NCBI GenBank assembly: GCA_963845675.1
Contig: CAWJSX010000001.1
Coordinates: 1,488,001-1,552,000, forward strand
Reading direction: 5' to 3'
Length of the DNA stretch: 64,000 bases
DNA from: CAWJMD01 sp963845675
Lineage (GTDB): Bacteria; Actinomycetota; Actinomycetes; Actinomycetales; CAWJMD01
The notes under the pieces are model-generated. The model was not told the origin of the DNA. It did no database searches and worked only from the letters and a program-made list of their open reading frames with translations. Below, piece by piece: positions 1-9,571 of this stretch. Both the position numbers and the translations under genes were made by a program. Positions within the stretch are counted from its first letter, which is position 1, and the number at the start of each line of letters is the position of its first letter.

Positions 1-1445
1 GTCCTGCAGAACGTCATCGGCCCCGGCGAGGACGGCTTCGACGACCTCGCCGAGCCCGGCAAGCCGCAGGCGCTCGTCGTCGTCCCCACCCGCGAGCTCG
101 CCGTGCAGGTCTCCGGTGACCTCGACCAGGCCAGCGCCCTGCGCGCGGCCCGCGTGCTCACCGTGTACGGCGGCCGGGCCTACGAGCCGCAGGTCGAGGC
201 GCTCGCAGCGTGGCGTCGAGGTCGTCGTCGGCACCCCCGGACGGCTCCTGGACCTCGCACAGCAGGGCCACCTCGTCGCTCGCGCACGCCCGCGCCGTGG
301 TGCTCGACGAGGCCGACGAGATGCTCGACCTGGGCTTCCTGCCCGACGTCGAGCGTCTGCTCTCCATGACCCCCGCCGGCCGCCACACGATGCTGTTCTC
401 GGCCACGATGCCGGGGGCCGTCGTGGCGCTGGCCCGCCGCTACATGAGCCAGCCGACCCACATCCGCGCCAGCGAGCCGGACGACGCCGGCGCGATCGTG
501 AAGGCGATCAAGCAGCACGTCTACCGCGCCCACGCGATGGACAAGGTCGAGGTGCTGGCCCGCATCCTGCAGTCCGAGGGCCGGGGCCTGTCGATCGTCT
601 TCACGCGCACCAAGCGCACGGCCGCCAAGGTGGCCGACGAGCTGATCGACCGCGGCTTCGCGGCCGGCGCCATCCACGGCGACCTCGGCCAGGGCGCCCG
701 CGAGCAGGCGCTGCGCGCGTTCCGCAACGGCAAGGTCGACGTGCTGGTCGCCACCGACGTCGCCGCCCGCGGCATCGACGTCGACGACGTGACCCACGTC
801 GTCAACTACCAGTGCACCGAGGACGAGAAGATCTACGTCCACCGCATCGGCCGTACCGGCCGCGCCGGCCGCAAGGGCGTCGCGGTGACGTTCGTCGACT
901 GGGACGACATGCCGCGCTGGGGCCTGATCAACAAGGCGCACGACATCGGCATCCCCGAGCCGCTCGAGACGTACTCGACCTCGCCGCACCTGTACACCGA
1001 CCTGGGCATCCCCGAGGGCACGACCGGTACGCCTGCCGCGCAGCAAGCGGACACGCGCCGGCCTGGACGCCGAGGTGCTCGAGGACCTCGGCGAGACCGG
1101 CAAGGCAGCCGGCGGCGGACCGCGGTCGGGACAGCGGCCGCGACGGCGACCGCGAGCCGCGGCAGCGACCGTGGCCGTTCGCGGAGCGCTCGTCCGCGAC
1201 GACCGTCCGCCGCGAGGACGGCGAGCGCCCGCCCCGCAGCCGCAACCGTCGACGCACCCGCAGCGGGCAGCCGGCCGAGGGTGGCGCCGCGGCGTCCGGC
1301 CAGAACGGCCCGGCCGAGTCGCCGGGCGGCTCGGGCAGCGGGCGGCGAGCCGGGCGGAGGGCGGGCGCCGTCGTCGTCGCCGTCGCTCCGGTGGCGGCGC
1401 ACAGGCCTCGGGCGAGCCAGCCCGCCAGCAGCTCCGGACGACTGA
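1..1445 (+). CDS. DEAD-box ATP-dependent RNA helicase (5' partial, frame-disrupted)
   Basis: An RNA helicase that unwinds RNA duplexes with ATP in ribosome assembly or RNA turnover. The 5' end lies outside the window. Visible motifs in order are PTRELA (85-102), a GTPGR motif near 233, DEADEML (306-326), FSATMPG near 396, a restriction-like VFTRTK near 598, ATDVAARGID near 750 and HRIGRTGRAGRKG (841-879). The basic, Arg- and Gly-rich tail is typical of actinobacterial DEAD proteins. The reading frame moves by one base near 208, 271 and 1031 and again in the tail, so the C-terminus is uncertain; the most likely stop is the TGA at 1443-1445, just before the convergent ParA gene. Each N-terminal break is explained by one extra base. 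I am confident of the family, not of the exact paralogue. Confidence 0.85.
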
Positions 1446-1454
1446 CGACCCCGC

Positions 1455-2231
1455 TCAGGTGGTCGGCGCACCCCAGCGCGGACATCAGGCCCGCGGCGAC
1501 CTCCCGGTAGGCCTTCGCGCCCTTCGACGAGCGCGCGGTCGACAGGATCGACCGGCCGAGCGCGGGCGCCTCGGCGAAGCGGATCGACTTCGGGATCGGC
1601 GGCAGCAGCACCGGCACGCCGTACCGCTGCTCCAGGTCGGCGAGCACGGCCTGGGCGTGCGACGTGCGCCCGTCGAACATGGTCGGCAGCAGGCCACGGA
1701 CGAGCAGGTCGCGGTTGAGGATGCGCTGCACGTCGGCGACCGTGTCGAGCAGCTGACCGACGCCGCGGTGGCTGAGCATCTCGCACTGCAGCGGGACGAG
1801 GACCTCGTGCGCGGCCGTCAGGGCGTTGAGCGTCAGCACCCCGAGCGACGGGGAGCAGTCGAGCACGATCACGTCGTAGTCCGGCGTGCAGCGGCTCGAG
1901 CAGCGGTCCGCAGCACGTACTCGCGCCCGGGGCGGGCCAGCAGCTGCGCCTCGGTGCCGGCGAGGTCGATCGCGGCGGGCAGCAGGTCCATCCGCTCGGA
2001 GATCTCCACCACCAGGTCCGCGGCCGCCACGGTGCCGATGAGCGCGTCGTGGAGGCTGGCGTCGACCTCGTCGGGGTCGACGCCGAGGCTGAACGTCAGG
2101 CACGCCTGCGCGTCGAGGTCGACCAGCAGCACGCGCAGGCCCTGCTCGGCGAAGGCCGAACCCAGCGACGCGACGGTCGTGGTCTTGGCCACCCCGCCCT
2201 TCTGGTTGGCCACGGCCAGTACGCGGGTCAC
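1455..2231 (-). CDS. ParA/MinD-family ATPase, orphan (frame-disrupted)
   Basis: A ParA-like partition ATPase of about 257 residues after frame correction. It starts with ATG at 2231 and a deviant Walker A (NQKGGVAKTT), followed by a switch I/II style region and the ParA core motif VIVLDCSPSLG, then a C-terminal helix ending in KGAKAYREVAAGLM. Two extra bases near 1883-1900 shift the frame, and a third near 1468 would give a natural end at the TGA read from 1457-1455; removing the three bases makes the length an exact multiple of three. No ParB or parS-like sites are nearby, so this is probably an orphan ParA that positions another cargo, not the chromosomal ParA. It diverges from the anti-sigma gene at 2356. 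Confidence 0.82.
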
Positions 2232-2355
2232 ACGCTCCTCTTCTCTGTCGGCAGGTCGAGAGCGGTGACTCTCGGTCGCCGCGGGTCACGGGATCGGATC
2301 ACCCTTCGCGTGGCATTCTGCCTCGCGGCGCCTCACATGGTGAACAATCCCCCCT

Positions 2356-2734
2356 GTGGAGTTGATCGCGGAGCTGGGCTCGGGCCCTCGGGAGGTCAGC
2401 CGCGCTCGCCGAGCCCTCGCGAGGGCCCTCGACCAGTGGGGCGTCAACGGGGACAGCGCCGACGTCGCGATCCTGCTCACCAGCGAGCTCGTCACGAACG
2501 CGATCCGCCACGGTGCGGCGCCGATCCTGCTCAGCGCCGGACGTCGAGGACTCGAGCCTGCGGGTCGAGGTGCAGGACCAGGTCGAGGGCGGTGTGGAGG
2601 TGCACGACCCCCAGCCCGACGACGAGGACGGTCGAGGCCTCCAGCTCGTGGACGTGCTCGCCGACAAGTGGGGCTGCGTCCCCGACCGCCGGGGCAAGCA
2701 GGTGTGGTTCGTGCTCGGCACGCTCCGCCTCTGA
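2356..2734 (+). CDS. RsbW-like anti-sigma factor / serine kinase ATPase domain protein (one frameshift)
   Basis: A small GHKL ATPase of about 125 residues, of the HATPase_c_2 class that in Actinobacteria act as anti-sigma factors or SpoIIAB/RsbW-type kinases. The N box is clear (ELVTNAIRHG) and the G1-like box reads DEDGRGLQLVD; the C-terminus ends in a strand typical of the family. GTG at 2356 is the likely start. One extra G near 2541 moves the frame between the N box and the rest of the domain. No cognate sigma factor or antagonist is adjacent, so the partner is unknown. It is divergent from ParA across a gap of about 120 bp that should hold both promoters. Confidence 0.78.
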
Positions 2735-2783
2735 CCACGCCCTTCACGTCCCGTCGCCCGGCCCCGTCGTCGAGGTGAGGGCG

Positions 2784-3626
2784 TCACGGACGAAGCACCG
2801 GCAGCACGCCCAGCGCCTCGATGCGCTCGAGCGCCGCGGGCGAGGTCCGGTTCTCGCCGAGGCGGTTCTGCTTGCCGGTGCCGTGGTAGTCGCTGGCGCC
2901 CGTCTCGAGCAGGTCGTGCGCCCGCGCGATCGCGCGGAGCCGCCGCCGTGCGTCCGCGTCGTGGTCCCGGTGCTCGACCTCGACCCCCACCAGGCCGGCG
3001 GCCACCATCTCGTCGATGAGGTCCTCGCCCATCACGCGACCACGTGCGACGGCCAGGGCGTGGGCCAGAACGGGGACTCCGCCGGCGCCCAGTACGAGGC
3101 GCACCGCGTCGACAGGGTCGGGGGCGTCGTGCGAGACGTGGTAGCGCGAGTCCTTGGCCAGCACGGTGGCGAAGGCCTCGTCGCGATCCGCCACCAGCCC
3201 CTTGGCGACCATCGCGTCGGCGAGGTGCGGGCGGCCGATCGTCGCGCCCTCGTCGACGTGCTCGAGCACGTCCTCCCAGGTGAGGGGGTAGTCCTCGCCC
3301 AGCCTCGCCACCATCAGCTCGGCGCGGTGCTCGCGGGACGTCCGCGACGTCTCGAGCTCGGCCAGCAGCGCCTCGTCCGCCGGGTCCTGCAGGTAGGACA
3401 GCAGGTGGATGCTCAACCCGTCGCGGTCGCAGGAGACCTCGATCCCGCGCACCAGCGAGATCCCGTGCTGCTCAGCGGCTCCGGCGGCTGCCGCCCAGCC
3501 CGTGGTGGTGTCGTGGTCCGTCAGCGCCAGCACGTCCACCCCGGCGTCGGCCGCCTCGGCGACGACCAGCGCCGGAGGACCCGTGCCGTCCGAGGCGGTG
3601 GAGTGGGTGTGGAGGTCGATCAGCAC
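2784..3626 (-). CDS. PHP-domain phosphoesterase
   Basis: A 280-residue stand-alone PHP metallo-phosphoesterase, related to E. coli RNase AM (YciV) and to nucleoside 3',5'-bisphosphate phosphatases. Metal-binding motifs are all visible: DLHTHSTASDG at residues 4-14, LTDHD near 36, GIEVSC near 60, a His in PVLAHALAVARG, and the terminal GASDYHGTGK. The length matches the family. It probably hydrolyses short RNA 5' ends or small phosphomonoesters in the cytoplasm; the exact substrate cannot be read from sequence. The frame is intact although neighbours on both sides are disrupted. Confidence 0.87.
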   Translation of the reverse strand: MLIDLHTHSTASDGTGPPALVVAEAADAGVDVLALTDHDTTTGWAAAAGAAEQHGISLVRGIEVSCDRDGLSIHLLSYLQDPADEALLAELETSRTSREHRAELMVARLGEDYPLTWEDVLEHVDEGATIGRPHLADAMVAKGLVADRDEAFATVLAKDSRYHVSHDAPDPVDAVRLVLGAGGVPVLAHALAVARGRVMGEDLIDEMVAAGLVGVEVEHRDHDADARRRLRAIARAHDLLETGASDYHGTGKQNRLGENRTSPAALERIEALGVLPVLRP

Positions 3627-3680
3627 GCGCTCAGCGTAGGGGCGCAGGTGACGACCGACGGCGCACGGCCCGCCGGCCCG

Positions 3681-4184
3681 TCAGCCCGCGGCGGGGGTGG
3701 GACGGCCCGGGTGCTCGCCCCCGCGAGCGTCCAGGTAGCTCTGCTTCGGCACCATCACCGCACGCTGGAACACGCACACCAGCACCCCGTCCTGGTTGTA
3801 TCCGCGGGTCTCGACGTTCACGACACCACGGTCGTCCTTGCTGGACGACTCCCGCTTGTCGAGCACCGTCGTCTCTCCGTACAGCGTGTCCCCGTGGAAG
3901 GTCGGCGCGACGTGCCGCAGCGACGAGACCTCCAGGTTGGCGATGGCCTTGCCGGAGACGTCCGGGACGCTCATGCCCAGCAGGAGCGAGTACACGTAGT
4001 TGCCGACGACGACGTTCCGGCCCTGCGGCGTGGTGGCTGCGTAGTTCGCGTCCAGGTGCAACGGGTGGTGGTTCATCGTCAGCAGGCAGAACAGGTGGTC
4101 GTCGTACTCCGTCACCGTCTTGCCCGGCCAGTGCCGGTAGACCGCACCGGGCTCGAACTCCTCGAAGGTGCGACCGAACTGCAT
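3681..4184 (-). CDS. MaoC-family (R)-hydratase/dehydratase
   Basis: A 167-residue single hot-dog-fold hydratase. ATG at 4184 was chosen over a longer upstream reading because an AGGAGG lies seven bases before it and MQFGRTFEEF is the usual family N-terminus. The catalytic region reads NHHPLHLDANYA, matching the Asp/His signature of MaoC and mesaconyl-CoA hydratases. Proteins of this subtype often occur with a CoA-ester lyase and acyl-CoA dehydrogenase; both exist further along (10565-11545 and 8201-9409) but are not in one operon here. The likely reaction is addition or removal of water on a C4-C5 enoyl-CoA; mesaconyl-CoA hydratase is possible but unproven. Confidence 0.82.
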   Translation of the reverse strand: MQFGRTFEEFEPGAVYRHWPGKTVTEYDDHLFCLLTMNHHPLHLDANYAATTPQGRNVVVGNYVYSLLLGMSVPDVSGKAIANLEVSSLRHVAPTFHGDTLYGETTVLDKRESSSKDDRGVVNVETRGYNQDGVLVCVFQRAVMVPKQSYLDARGGEHPGRPTPAAG

Positions 4185-4311
4185 GAGGTCCTCCTGGTGA
4201 CGGGCAGCGGCCGCGTCTCTGCCCGCTGGACTGCGGCCATCCTGCCGGGTGGGGGCGTGCCGGCCCACACTCCGCGGGCGTGGGCTCGATCACGTGGAAG
4301 GATCGGCGGCC

Positions 4312-5858
4312 ATGACCGACGAGACCCAGCCGATGTCCGAGCGTGGCGACAACCGGAGCCAGCGACCGTCGTCGGCCGCCTTCCGCGCGTTCATCGCCGC
4401 CGGATGGGCGCCGCGACCCGACGCGCTCCCGGCCCGTGCCCCGGTGGCCGACCACGCGGCTGCCCGGCGCGAGGCGGTCGGGGCGCGCTTCCCGGGCGAG
4501 CGGCTCGTGCTGCCGGCCGGCCCGCTGCAGGTGCGCAGCAACGACAGCGACTACCGGTTCCGCCCGCACTCGGCCTTCGCCCACCTGACCGGGCTGGGCA
4601 CCGACCGCGAGCCGGACGCGGTCCTGGTGCTGCACCCGACCGACGAGGGGGACACCACGCACGACGCCGTGCTCTACTTCCGCCCGCGCGCCGAGCGCGA
4701 CACCGAGGAGTTCTACGCCGACTCCCGGTACGGCGAGCTGTGGGTCGGTGTGCGACCGAGCCTGGCCGAGGTCGAGGCCGAGCTCGGCCTGCGGTGCGCC
4801 CACATCGACGAGCTCGGCGACGCGTTGCGCAAGGACGTCGGGCAGGACGGGGTGCGCCTGCGGGTCGTCCCCGACGCGGACGCCGCCGTCACGGGCGCCG
4901 TCGACCGCGGCCCGCGCCGCCACCGGGCTGAGCGACGAGGAGTACGCGGCCGCGGACGCCGCCCTCGCCGAGACGCTCTCGGAGCTGCGCCTGGTCAAGG
5001 ACGCGTGGGAGATCGAGCAGATGCGAGAGGCCGTCGACGCGAGCGTGCGCGGCTTCGCCGAGATCGTCCGCGTCCCTGCCCGAGGCGGTCGGCCACGCAC
5101 GCGGCGAGCGGGTCGTCGAGACGGCCTTCGGCACGACGGCGCGGCGCGAGGGCAACGGCACCGGCTACGACACGATCGCGGCCTCGGGACCGCACGCGTG
5201 CACGCTGCACTGGATCCGCAACGACGGCCAGGTGCGCGAGGGTGACCTGCTCCTCGTCGACGCCGGGGTCGAGGTCGACTCGCTGTACACCGCGGACGTC
5301 ACGCGGACCCTGCCCGTCGACGGGACCTTCACCGACGACCAGCGGAAGGTCTACGAGGCCGTCCTCGAGGCGGCCGACGCGGCGTTCGCGGTCGCCCGGC
5401 CCGGCTCGCGCTTCCGCGACCTGCACGAGGCCGCCATGCAGGTGATCGCGAGACGGCTGGCCGAGTGGGGCCTGCTGCCGGTGAGCGCCGAGGAGTCACT
5501 CGACCCGGAGACCGGTGGCTACCACCGACGCTGGATGGTCCACGGCACGTCGCACCACCTCGGCCTCGACGTGCACGACTGCGCGCAGGCGCGGCGCGAG
5601 ATGTACCTGGACGCCGTGCTCGAGCCGGGGATGGTGTTCACGATCGAACCCGGTCTGTACTTCAAGGAGGACGACGAGTCGGTCCCCGCCGAGCTTCGCG
5701 GCGTCGGCGTGCGCATCGAGGACGACGTGGTCGTGACCGCGGACGGCTGCGAGAACCTGTCGGGCGCCCTCCCCCGCACCAGCCAGGACGTGGAGCGGTG
5801 GATGGCGTCACTGCGCACCCCGCCGACCCCGGCGACGGGTGCGGCGGAGCTCCCGTGA
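4312..5858 (+). CDS. pepP: Xaa-Pro aminopeptidase (aminopeptidase P family, M24B; two frameshifts)
   Basis: A metallo-aminopeptidase that releases an N-terminal residue next to proline. After frame correction it is about 514 residues: an N-terminal AMP_N domain (HSAFAHLTGL) and a C-terminal pita-bread domain. Metal ligands are visible in LLVDAGVEVDSLYTADVTR, VHGTSHHLGLDVHD, FTIEPGLYF and GVRIEDDVVVT. Extra single bases near 4912 and 5082 move the reading from frame 1 to 2 to 3; removing them restores one continuous protein. Its stop overlaps the GTG of the next gene in a GTGA, so the two are probably co-transcribed. The ATG at 4312 fits the family N-terminus. Confidence 0.88.
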
Positions 5859-6436
5859 CGGCTCCGCCACCTCTCGACGATCGGGACCGGCTCAAGCGCC
5901 GGAACACGGCCGTGGCCATGGGCTTCGGTGTCGTCCTGTGCATCGTGGCGATCGTGATGGCGGTGAACTCGATCAGCACGATCGGCGAGGGCAGCGAGGA
6001 CCCCTTCGGCGTTCCGGGCAGCACACAGGCCGGTGGTCTCCCGGGGCCTGCGTCCACCCCGACTGACGGCGCGACCACCGCGCCGCCCGCGGAACCCGCC
6101 CCCGCCATCCAGTTCTCCTCGCCCAGCGGCAACATCGGCTGCTACCTGACCGTGGAGGTGGCCCGCTGCGACATCGAGGAGCGCGAGTGGGAGCCGACGG
6201 CGACGCCTCCCTCCTGCACGGCGATCTGGGGCCAGGGCCTCGTCGTCGCCGCCGGCGAGGCCCAGCTGACGTGTGCGCGCAGCAGCGTGCTCGGCCCCGA
6301 GCAGCAGCTGGCGTACGGGCGCAGCATCAGCGCCGGCACCTTCGCGTGCAGCTCGAGCGAGGCGGGCATGCGTTGCGAGAACACGGCCACCGGCAAGGGG
6401 TTCTCGGTCTCGCGCAAGACGTTCACGGTCTTCTGA
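5855..6436 (+). CDS. Membrane-anchored Cys-rich secreted protein (DUF6636-like)
   Basis: A 193-residue protein starting at a GTG that overlaps the pepP stop. A short cytoplasmic N-terminus with charged residues precedes one membrane segment (about residues 19-42), then a Pro/Thr/Ala-rich linker, then a compact extracellular domain beginning FSSPSGNIGCYL. That domain has regularly spaced cysteines (in IGC, ARCDI, SCTAIWG, LTCARS, FACSS, MRCEN), the pattern I associate with DUF6636 proteins of Actinobacteria, presumably disulfide-bonded. Function is unknown. Translational coupling to the aminopeptidase suggests shared expression only. Confidence 0.72.
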   Translation: MTAPPPLDDRDRLKRRNTAVAMGFGVVLCIVAIVMAVNSISTIGEGSEDPFGVPGSTQAGGLPGPASTPTDGATTAPPAEPAPAIQFSSPSGNIGCYLTVEVARCDIEEREWEPTATPPSCTAIWGQGLVVAAGEAQLTCARSSVLGPEQQLAYGRSISAGTFACSSSEAGMRCENTATGKGFSVSRKTFTVF

Positions 6437-6485
6437 TCCGGCGCCTCGCTGGCCGGACGCCGTCGGCCTGTGGTCCCCTGAGCCC

Positions 6486-7442
6486 GTGATCACGGACGTG
6501 CCGGGTGTGATGGTCGGCCACGCGCAACGGGTCGGAGACGGGTGGGCGACCGGCGTGACGGTCGTCGTGCCTCCACCCGGAACCGTGGGTGGGGTCGACG
6601 TCCGGGGCGGCGGGCCCGCGACGCACGAGACCGACGCGCTGGCGCCGGGGACGCTGGTCGACACCGTCGACGCCGTGGTCCTGGCCGGCGGCAGCGCGTA
6701 CGGGCTGGTCAGCGTCCACGGGGTGCAGCGGTGGTGCGAGGAGCAGGGGCGCGGCTTCCGGGTCGCCGAGGACCTCGTCGTGCCGGTCGTCCCGGCCGCC
6801 GCCCTCTTCGACCTCGGTCGCGGCGGCGACCCTACGGCCCGGCCCGACGCCGAGATGGGATACACCGCAGCGACGTCCGCGCGTCCGGGACCTCCGGAGC
6901 TCGGGTGCGTCGGTGCGGGCACGGGAGCCGTCTGCGCGGGCGGTCAGGTGAAGGGTGGCGTCGGCAGCGCCAGCGTCCGCCTCGCCGGCGGGGTGGTCGT
7001 CGGCGCGCTCGCGGTCGTCAACGCCGCCGGCGGCCTGCGCACGGATACCGCGACACCGAGCGACCCAGGCGTGCCTCCCCGCGGGGCGTCCGGCCCGCTC
7101 AACACCACGCTCGTCGTCGTCGCGACCAACGCGCGCCTCGACGTCGCCGAGGCGACGCGCCTGGCCTCGTCGTCGCACGACGGTCTGGCGCGGGCCTTGG
7201 ACCCGGTGCACGCGCTGGTGGACGGCGACGTGGTCTTCGCGCTGTCGACCGGCGAGATCGACTCCGCCGCAGCAGGTCCGGAGCCCACGGACGGCCAGTG
7301 GCCAGGTGCGGCACGGGTCCAGGGGCTGGTCGCCCTCCAGGCCGCCGGCGCGCTCGCGGTCGAGCGCGCCGTCCGTGACGGGGTGCTGCGAGCAACGGTG
7401 GTGCCCGGCGTGCAGGCGCAGCCGCTCTCAGGGACGGCCTGA
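6486..7442 (+). CDS. P1-family peptidase (DmpA/BapA-like aminopeptidase)
   Basis: An Ntn-type self-processing peptidase of 318 residues. The N-terminus (ITDVPGVMVGHAQ) and the motif VVLAGGSAYGL are hallmarks of the DmpA/L-aminopeptidase D-esterase family. The expected autocleavage site is in NTTLVVVATN, so the mature nucleophile is probably a Thr where DmpA has Ser. GTG at 6486 is the only start matching the family N-terminus. The 3' end overlaps the convergent gene at 7428 by 15 bases. Likely substrates are short peptides or beta-peptides in the cytoplasm. Confidence 0.86.
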   Translation: MITDVPGVMVGHAQRVGDGWATGVTVVVPPPGTVGGVDVRGGGPATHETDALAPGTLVDTVDAVVLAGGSAYGLVSVHGVQRWCEEQGRGFRVAEDLVVPVVPAAALFDLGRGGDPTARPDAEMGYTAATSARPGPPELGCVGAGTGAVCAGGQVKGGVGSASVRLAGGVVVGALAVVNAAGGLRTDTATPSDPGVPPRGASGPLNTTLVVVATNARLDVAEATRLASSSHDGLARALDPVHALVDGDVVFALSTGEIDSAAAGPEPTDGQWPGAARVQGLVALQAAGALAVERAVRDGVLRATVVPGVQAQPLSGTA

Positions 7443-8138
7443 GGAGTCCTCGCCCTCGGTGGCCCGGTCCGCGGTCCGCTCCTGCTCGAGTCGCATGGCC
7501 TCGTCGGCCTCGACCTGCTGCTGCCGCTCCGCCTTCTGCCTGGCCAGCATCTCGCTGTACGTGGGGCCGGTCACAGGGGTCGACGGCACCGACGGCTCCT
7601 TCGTGGTGGTCACCATCGGCTCGACCCGCTGGGCACGGGGCGCCCCGGCGCCGCCTAGCCCGCCGAGCACCCGGACGGCCTCGGCGGCGTGCTCGTCCGC
7701 GCACCAGACCGCGTACTCGCTGGCCACGATCTGGCTCGTCGAGGTGAAGTCGCGGCGGCCGCCCGTGGCCGCGAACGAGATGACGCCGAAGATGATCCCG
7801 AAGCCGGCGCCGATGAGGACGCCGGCGATCAACGTGATCCCCAGCTGTCCCGGCTCGGCGAACAGACCGAGCAGCAGGCCGACGAAACCGCCGAAGTAGG
7901 CGCCGGAGAAGGTCCCGGCGGCGGCGACACGCGGGTAGGTGAGCCGACCGGTGACGCGCTCGACCATCTTGAGGTCGGTGCCCACGATCGACACGTGCTG
8001 CACCGCGAACTTCTCGTCCGACAGGTAGTCCACGGCACGCTGGGCGTCGAGGTAGTTGCGGTATGACGCGATCGGGCGGCCCGGCGGCGGGGCGGGAACC
8101 AGTCCGCGACGTCCGCCGGTTGGGCTCAGGTTCGACAT
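7428..8138 (-). CDS. General stress protein 17M (YflT)-like membrane protein
   Basis: A 236-residue protein with the YflT/GSP-17M fold at the N-terminus (IASYRNYLDAQRAVDYLSD and FAVQHVSIVGTDL), followed by two Gly-rich membrane segments near residues 85-130, and a charged, Gln/Glu-rich C-terminal tail likely to form a coiled coil. In Actinobacteria this architecture is common and usually annotated as general stress protein; the biochemical role is unknown. ATG at 8138 fits. It lies 62 bases downstream of the acyl-CoA dehydrogenase on the same strand. Confidence 0.78.
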   Translation of the reverse strand: MSNLSPTGGRRGLVPAPPPGRPIASYRNYLDAQRAVDYLSDEKFAVQHVSIVGTDLKMVERVTGRLTYPRVAAAGTFSGAYFGGFVGLLLGLFAEPGQLGITLIAGVLIGAGFGIIFGVISFAATGGRRDFTSTSQIVASEYAVWCADEHAAEAVRVLGGLGGAGAPRAQRVEPMVTTTKEPSVPSTPVTGPTYSEMLARQKAERQQQVEADEAMRLEQERTADRATEGEDSSGRP

Positions 8139-8200
8139 GGAGGCATCGTGTCACGCGGGCCTGGGCGTCGCCTGCAGAGCCCCTGGGCGCCGACTGGGCG

Positions 8201-9409
8201 TCAGCCCTTCAGCTTGTACTCCTCCAGGAGCCTCCGCCCGATGATCATCCGCTGGATGTCGGCCGTCCCCTCCCCGATCAGGAGCATCGGCGCCTCGCGG
8301 TAGAGGCGCTCGATCTCGTACTCCTTGGAGTAGCCGTAGCCGCCGTGGATGCGGAACGCGTCCTCGACCACCTCCTTGCAGTACTCCGACGCCAGGTACT
8401 TCGCCATCCCGGCCTCGAGGTCGTTGCGCTGTCCGGAGTCCTTCTGCCGTGCAGCCATCACCATCATCTGGTGCGCCGCCTCGACCTTCGTCGCCATCTC
8501 GGCGATGCGGAACAGGACGGCCTGGTGCTCGGCGATCTTCTTGCCGAACGCCTCTCGCTCCTGGGCGTACCTCGTGCCGAGCTCGAACGCCCGCATCGCG
8601 AGGCCGCAGGCTCGCGCCGCGACGTTGACGCGGCCGACCTCCACGCCGTCCATCATCTGGTAGAAGCCGCGCCCGGTGGCGCCGCCGAGCACCTGGGACG
8701 CGGTCGTCCGGTACCCCTCGAAGACGGCCCCGGTCGAGTCGACGCCCTTGTAGCCCATCTTCTCGATCTTGGGTGGGATCGTGAGGGTGCCGTCGGCCTG
8801 CGGACCGAAGCCGGTCTCCTTCTCGACGAGGAACGTCGTCATGTTGCGGTGCGGCTGGCCCTCGTTCGCCGAGCCCTCGTCGGTCTTGACGAGAACCGCG
8901 AGCAGGTTCGAGGTGCCGCCGTTGGTGATCCACAGCTTCTCGCCGTCGATGACGAAGTCGTCGCCGTCCCGCCTGGCACGCGTGCGGATCGCGGAGACGT
9001 CGGAGCCGCAGCCCGGCTCGCTCATCGAGAACGAGCCGCGCAGCTCGCCCGTGGCCATCCGCGGCAGGTACCGCTGCTTCTGCTCGTCGGTGCCGTGCTG
9101 CAGAAGCATGTAGGCGAGGATGAAGTGCGTGTTGATGATGCCTGAGACGCTCATCCAGCCCCGGGCGATCTCCTCGACGGTGAGGGCGTACGTCAGCAGT
9201 GACTCACCGAGACCGCCGTACTCCTCGGGGATCATCAGGCCGAAGATCCCCATCTCCTTCATCGCCTCGACGATCTCGGACGGGTACTCGTCGGCGTGCT
9301 CGAGGGCCTGGGCGTTGGGGATGATCTGCTCGTCGACGAACTGGCGCACCAGCTTGAGCAGCTCGCGCTGGTCGTCGGTCAGTCCCTCGGTGTGCTGCAG
9401 GCGTCCCAT
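8201..9409 (-). CDS. Acyl-CoA dehydrogenase
   Basis: A FAD enzyme of 402 residues that oxidises an acyl-CoA to the 2-enoyl-CoA. The flavin-binding signature GSFSMSEPGCGSDVSAI is present, as is the C-terminal signature HGGYGYSKEYEIERLYREA with the expected catalytic Glu in IGEGTADIQ. Length is normal for the short/medium-chain class. No electron-transfer flavoprotein gene is adjacent. The presence of MaoC and CoA-ester lyase genes within 7 kb makes a methylsuccinyl-CoA dehydrogenase role conceivable, but this enzyme lacks the long N-terminal extension of typical Mcd, so general acyl-CoA oxidation is the safer reading. Confidence 0.9.
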   Translation of the reverse strand: MGRLQHTEGLTDDQRELLKLVRQFVDEQIIPNAQALEHADEYPSEIVEAMKEMGIFGLMIPEEYGGLGESLLTYALTVEEIARGWMSVSGIINTHFILAYMLLQHGTDEQKQRYLPRMATGELRGSFSMSEPGCGSDVSAIRTRARRDGDDFVIDGEKLWITNGGTSNLLAVLVKTDEGSANEGQPHRNMTTFLVEKETGFGPQADGTLTIPPKIEKMGYKGVDSTGAVFEGYRTTASQVLGGATGRGFYQMMDGVEVGRVNVAARACGLAMRAFELGTRYAQEREAFGKKIAEHQAVLFRIAEMATKVEAAHQMMVMAARQKDSGQRNDLEAGMAKYLASEYCKEVVEDAFRIHGGYGYSKEYEIERLYREAPMLLIGEGTADIQRMIIGRRLLEEYKLKG

Positions 9410-9571
9410 CCCATGCGCTCCTCGGTCTGCTCGCGAGGCCGGTGCCCGCCGTCGGGCAGCCGTCCGGGCCGACGTCGTCCTGGCCTGCTGACGAGTATGT
9501 CGAGCGAGGTCGCGCCGGCGCAGTGCCGGCGGCTGTGAGCCTGGCCACGGCCCGCCGGTGGGAGGAGGAGC

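Noticed and set aside
1455..2231. Chromosome partition locus (parABS)
   Set aside because: Only ParA is present; no ParB gene and no parS-like palindrome was seen nearby.
2049..4931. Very long plus-strand open reading frame of 960 codons
   Set aside because: It runs antisense to ParA, PHP and MaoC genes whose motifs are clear; a long shadow frame caused by very high GC.
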